NCBI RefSeq assembly: GCF_026151205.1
Contig: NC_087081.1
Span: 11,409,113 to 11,473,112 of the forward strand
From: Bolinopsis microptera
Taxonomy: Eukaryota; Ctenophora; Tentaculata; Lobata; Bolinopsidae
Length of the DNA: 64,000 nt
Reading direction: 5' to 3'
Shown here: piece after piece, positions 59,585-64,000 of the stretch
Numbering within the stretch: position 1 is the stretch's first letter
Layout: the number at the start of each line of letters is the position of its first letter
Notes under the pieces: generated by a model
What the model was told of the DNA's origin: nothing
What the model saw: the letters and a program-made list of their open reading frames with translations, nothing else
The model's database searches: none
Program-made: the position numbers and the translations under genes

Positions 59585-59700
59585 CAGTGGTAGTTTTATA
59601 AACCACTTTTAATTTATTGACCTTTAATTTATTGACCTATTATACTTAGTGGTAGTTTTATAGACCACATTTAATTTATTAACTTATCATACTTAGTATT
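59585..59700. repeat. Tandemly duplicated small hairpin
   Basis: GTGGTAGTTTTATA(A/G)ACCAC occurs twice, near 59590 and 59651. Each copy is able to form a short stem (GTGGT...ACCAC) and is followed by TTTAATTTATT(G/A)AC. It lies in the presumed 3' UTR of the preceding LINE and could be its recognition structure. Confidence 0.6.
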
Positions 59701-60409
59701 TATTTTTGGTGACTGTATCACCCAGTTTTAACATTTGATAATTGTACAGTTTATTGACGACACATTGACTGAATGTTATTTTATATTCTAATTTATATTC
59801 TAGATATTTTATTTATTTTACAACAGACGACAACTTCCTGTTTTTTCTTCTATATTAGTTACTCATATCTCTTGTACAGACTTTTTTACAAGGACATTGA
59901 CAAATGATACTCACATTAGGCATTCATTATTGCATCTAAATTATTTCACTTGCATTAGGCTTAGAAATTTATTCTCTGGTCAACAGATTTCAAATGTTTA
60001 ATTAATTTGTAGTATGACAGTAAGGTACATAAGAAGTTATTTAATTTTGCTTGGGCTATTATATTGACTAGGTATTGAGGTTTAATGATGATATGGAATT
60101 TGAATTCTATATAAATTTACACTATGTGGTTGGGGCATTTTGCATAGTAAATATGGTTACTACTCATATATATCATATTATTTGATTGGTATTCGATTTC
60201 TGATTATTTCTTAGGAATATGATTATTATATCTCAATTTGGCTTTAGGTAGGGTGCCCCGCTAAAAGAACTGGATTCTTCCAGGAAGCATCCCGTGCACA
60301 GACCTTGGTCTACATATATATTAAATTATTAACCATTCATTCTGTATGTGCACGAAAATTTATTTCAATCAAAATACATTCACACTGATATCTCCTTCCT
60401 CTGATCTCA
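59701..60409. other. AT-rich, no gene
   Basis: Probably the remaining 3' part of the preceding LINE and its junction with the next. No feature could be supported. Confidence 0.35.
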
Positions 60410-60411
60410 TT

Positions 60412-62044
60412 TATAGTCAATGAATCATTAGTTAAAGGTGAGTTTCCTATAAAACTTAAGGAGGCTCTCATTCGTCCAAGTTTGAAGAAACGTGGCCTTG
60501 ACGGTGAATCTCTATCTAACTATAGGCCTATTAGCAATCTCTCATTCTTGTCAAAAATCATTGAGAAGTGTGTATCTATACAGCTCACCAGTTATCTTGA
60601 GGATAACAACTTGCTTTCTAAAGTTCAGTCCGGCTATAGGAAGTTTCATAGCTGTGAAACTGCAACAACCAGAATCCATAACGACATCTTGATAACTATT
60701 GACAAGAAAACTAAAGTTGTTCTTTTACTTCTAGATTTGAGTGCTGCCTTTGATACTGTCAATCACCCAAGATTAATCAAGAAGCTAAGATCTGCTTATG
60801 GCATTACAGGCATTGCTCTTACATGGATCAGGTCCTACTTGGCTAACCGTTCATTTTGTGTCAAAGTCAAGGATTCGTCTTCCTCAGCAACTGTTCTTGA
60901 GATAGGTGTGCCACAAGGTTCAATCCTTGGCCCCCTGCTATTCATATTGTACACCAAAGATCTTGAGAACATTGCAAGTATGCATGGGTGCTGTATTCAT
61001 TTGTATGCTGATGACACCCAGCTGTATTTCACTCTTGATTCTGATGACCCATCACAGCTAGAGCACAATATGGAACACTGTATGTCTGATATCAAGAAAT
61101 GGATGACAAACAATTTCCTTCAACTGAATTCTTCTAAGACTGAAGTCATCGTTATATCCTCTAAATTTGACTCAACAAATATTCCAGCCTCTCTACAGAT
61201 TGTTAAGGATCAAGAGCCACATGTTGTTAGTGGAACTGTGAAGAGTCTTGGGCTGTATTTGGACAGTTATCTTTCAATGAGTGATCAGATTACGTCAGTG
61301 GTTCAAGCATGTAATATTCAGATCAGAAATTTGTGGTTTATTGCATCAAAACTGTCTTTTAACCTTAAGATTCAGCTTGTTCATGCTCTAGTACTCTCTA
61401 GAATTGATTATTGCAATAGCGTATATTTTGGACTGAGCTCTTATGATTTAAGTCGTTTACAGAAGGTGCAAAATTCTGCTGTAAGATTTATTTTCGGGAG
61501 AGGAAGAAAGGCACACACTACTCCACTACTTAAGAAAGTTCATTTTCTACCAGTTAGATTTAGAATAGATTTTAAGATTGCCCTACTTGCCTACAAGTGT
61601 TTAAATAATATAGCTCCTCCTTACTTAAAAGAGTTGATATCTCCTAGGCAGCAAAGTTTTAAAAATGTACGTCTTGATAATGATTATTTTTACCTTAGTT
61701 TTCCGCCCTCTCCTAACTATGTAAACACAGAGAAAGCTTTTAGTCACTGTGCAGTTAAAGTATTTAATTCCTTGCCATACGACATAAGATCAGCTGAGTC
61801 AGTTACATCTTTCAAGACCAAACTTAAAACATACTTCTTTTCTCTAGCATTTGATTGATTTTGCATTTACATAGGTAAAATGAACTTGTCATGTCTAATT
61901 TTCAATTAAACTAAGCTCAGTTAATGTAAGAGCCGCTTTAGAAAGCACTGGAGTTTATCTCCAGGATTAAATTATATCGAGTTATATGATTTAGCTATAA
62001 GGCGGTTTATAAATGTTGTATTTATTTATTTTATTTATTATTAT
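60412..62044 (+). mobile_element. 5'-truncated L2/CR1-like LINE with open RT frame
   Basis: The RT frame is open from about 60415 (VNESLVKGEFPIKLKEALI) to TGA at 61856. Motifs are NYRPISNLSFLSKIIEK, SGYRKFHSCETA, LLLDLSAAFDTVNH, GVPQGSILGPLLFILYTKDL, LYADDTQLYF (catalytic YADD), SLGLYLDSYLSM, LSRIDYCNSVYFGL and the C-terminal CAVKVFNSLPYDIR block. The coding frame has no ATG at its left edge and starts mid-domain. The 3' region ends in TTTATT-type repeats near 62020-62044. It lies in the same orientation as the preceding LINE but belongs to a different family. Confidence 0.9.
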
Positions 62045-62331
62045 CTTGCTGCATTGCCATTTTATTTGTTTTGCTCTATATTATGCAGCATGTACATACT
62101 GCCCATCAACCTATAAAAGAAAATAATTTTGCACAGTGACAGCCATACACTGCTCTACTGCATTGATTTACATATTTGGAGTCACAGTCAAGTGATATAA
62201 AATTGAGATTCTTTTCCATTGACTTTTAATTTGATTTGTCAAACGTTTGATCTTTGTAATATGACTTATGACATTCATGATTTCCATAGATAAAATGATT
62301 ATTGCGAAGAAATGGTTGAGTTTAACAACAG

Positions 62332-63478
62332 CTATTCAACATCAAGGCATCTGAGGACAAACGACCGGACATCGTCGAGTATACTCCCCACTTTACCTTC
62401 CATTTCAAGTAGGTTATCTAGTTGATTTTATGCTCATCTCTAAATAATGTTATTGGAATTTAATGATTATAGAAATCAATCAACACTTAGACTTCGACTA
62501 CATATATGGAATATCACCTGAATCAGAACATATTTGTTTGATATTATTTATCATTATATGGTGTTGAGTGTTGACTGTATGGCTGTTAAAACCGATTTAA
62601 TTTCTCTTGTTTTGTGCAAAAAATTACTAAGATTGCTCTTGATGTTAAAATATGTAAATTATCTTGTAGAAGCCTCTTTCCATTATTTGATACCAATTCC
62701 AACATGCTGTTCAGCCATGCTTCACATGATTATATAACTTCTTGTAAGGAACATGCTCAATGTTACAATTGTACTTTGTAGGTACGGGGAGTGTGACTTC
62801 AACGTATCGCTCTAGTTACAGAGCACAACCAAGATCATCTCTTAGTTCCCAAAGCAGCTCCAGGTTCGACATATTTCATTTATTCCCTGTTTTGTGCGTG
62901 ATCTTTACTTTTAATATATTGTTACATGATGATGTATGCTATTGAACTGTATTCACAACAAAATCAACCACTTGTTTCGTCTGATTGTTTTGGGAATCAT
63001 TAATATGTAACATTATTTTGTTGTACCCATGTTAATAACTTATTGTAATCATTTCAATTCAGTAAAATTCAGTAAAGTGGCAGTCCGGCGCACTATTAAA
63101 ACTTCCCCCACTTCAAATGTCGAAGATACCACCCTCAAAACCTCAACATCGTCCAAGTCAAAAACTCTGATCAGAACACCATTATCTTCAAGCACCAAAC
63201 TGTCTAAACCATCAACACGGTCTAAATCATTACCACGACTCAGACACACAGACACCCATTCACACCCATCGTCAGATTTGCCAGCAATAAAAGTTACAGG
63301 CAAAACCAAGCTCAGCGAAAGGTAGATAGATGTAAACTCATACACATTTTGATACAAATACAAAGTATGGTTTATCTTAGAATATATTTTTTCATTTCTA
63401 CAGTTCAAAGGATCTGTCAGGAAACAATGATTGTGGTCTTTACAACACAACCTCTCTCTATCGGAGCAGCAGTTTTAG
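62332..63478 (+). CDS. Unidentified Ser/Thr-rich basic protein, four internal exons (partial)
   Basis: Exons 62332-62408, 62782-62863, 63073-63321 and 63404-63478 have AG/GT borders, and their phases (2,1,2,2,2) chain without a stop. The encoded sequence begins YSTSRHLRTNDRTSSS and continues through TYRSSYRAQPRSSLSSQSSS, RRTIKTSPTSNVEDTTLKTS, a long Ser/Thr/Lys-rich stretch, and SKDLSGNNDCGLYNTTSLYR. It is low-complexity, strongly basic and serine-rich, as in cytoskeleton-binding or splicing-related disordered regions, with no domain recognised. First and last exons lie elsewhere; none was found in the last 520 bp. No homology supports it, only splicing consistency. Confidence 0.55.
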
Positions 63479-64000
63479 GTTAGCACTTTGCCGCTTAGCT
63501 TCAGCACTTGCTGATCTTCAGATGAAACGAGATCACAGCCTGATCATTCAGCAACACTCGCCACATTTTATTCAATACTCAATACCTCGTCTCAGTAGAT
63601 GCTTCTTGTTTGACCAATACAATAATACCTATTGAGAATTATGTGGATATCATTCCATAGTCTAGATTATGCGTGTGATCATGTGATGTACATCAACTTA
63701 TATATCAACATAATCTATTGCAAATCATAGATGAATCGTATCAAGATAGCTATGCACTTGAGTTTATTAAAAAAACACTTTATCAGATTGGCTTACTTAA
63801 AAATAGTTTTGAACACCGACAAAATGTTTTTGACCTGATGCCATCAAAATATTTTGTGTGTAATCAAACGAGCTTCATCATCACTAACTACCCCAAATAT
63901 TTTATCACATAACTTGCTAACAGATCACACAGGCAATATCAAAGAGAGTATTGACTGGTTGAATATCTAAATTATTCCTTAAAAGAAGCACCTGTTAAGC
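63479..64000. other. Right end, probably intron
   Basis: No exon in phase 2 could be found here. The small ORF at 63718-63912 shows no features. Confidence 0.3.

Noticed and set aside
57688-61858. Two LINE RT frames as one domesticated gene
   Set aside because: They belong to different RT families, each is truncated at its 5' end, and about 1 kb of AT-rich 3' sequence separates them.

Overview
The window is nuclear DNA from an invertebrate animal. It is AT-rich, its genes are split by GT-AG introns, it contains metazoan transcription-factor families (KLF zinc finger, SIX homeobox), and it is full of non-LTR retrotransposons, MITE-like elements and minisatellites. The PHD-finger CR1 element and the lineage-divergent GPCR and SIX genes would suit a cnidarian or another early-branching or marine invertebrate, but the sequence alone does not settle the taxon. 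All gene models here were worked out by eye from splice signals and reading phase.

Layout. 0-6.3 kb: a two-exon rhodopsin-like GPCR on the minus strand, a 41-copy 12-bp minisatellite, and the last six exons of PIGW (GPI-anchor inositol acyltransferase) on the plus strand. 6.9-10.1 kb: a nest of transposons (an inverted-repeat element holding a 5'-truncated RTE-type retrotransposon and an 8-bp-TSD MITE). 10.26-11.04 kb: an intronless, divergent SIX-class homeobox gene. 13.5-38.2 kb: one KLF3/8/12-like gene on the minus strand, with seven main coding exons and at least two optional exons; its introns are filled with repeats, a 63-bp array that duplicates a splice acceptor, and clusters of CACGTG boxes. 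39.8-43 kb: a degraded LINE, a mobile-element-like ORF remnant and a possible 42-aa membrane microprotein.

44-62 kb is almost wholly mobile DNA. It holds a 4.26-kb foldback element with near-identical arms of about 2 kb and a perfect 8-bp target duplication. Next comes a CR1-like retrotransposon with both ORFs intact, whose ORF2 seems to be reached by a -1 frameshift on TTTTTTA. Then follow a 2.9-kb non-autonomous DNA element carrying about fifteen copies of a 15-bp motif that flips orientation at its right end, a CAGTGGCG-type hAT MITE and two 5'-truncated LINEs. 62.3-63.5 kb holds four in-phase exons of an unidentified Ser/Thr-rich basic protein that continues in both directions.

The most unusual points are the foldback element, the frameshift-type CR1, the 15-bp-motif element, and the KLF gene, in which one 66-nt exon is open in two frames and a consistent alternative exon chain would use the second frame.
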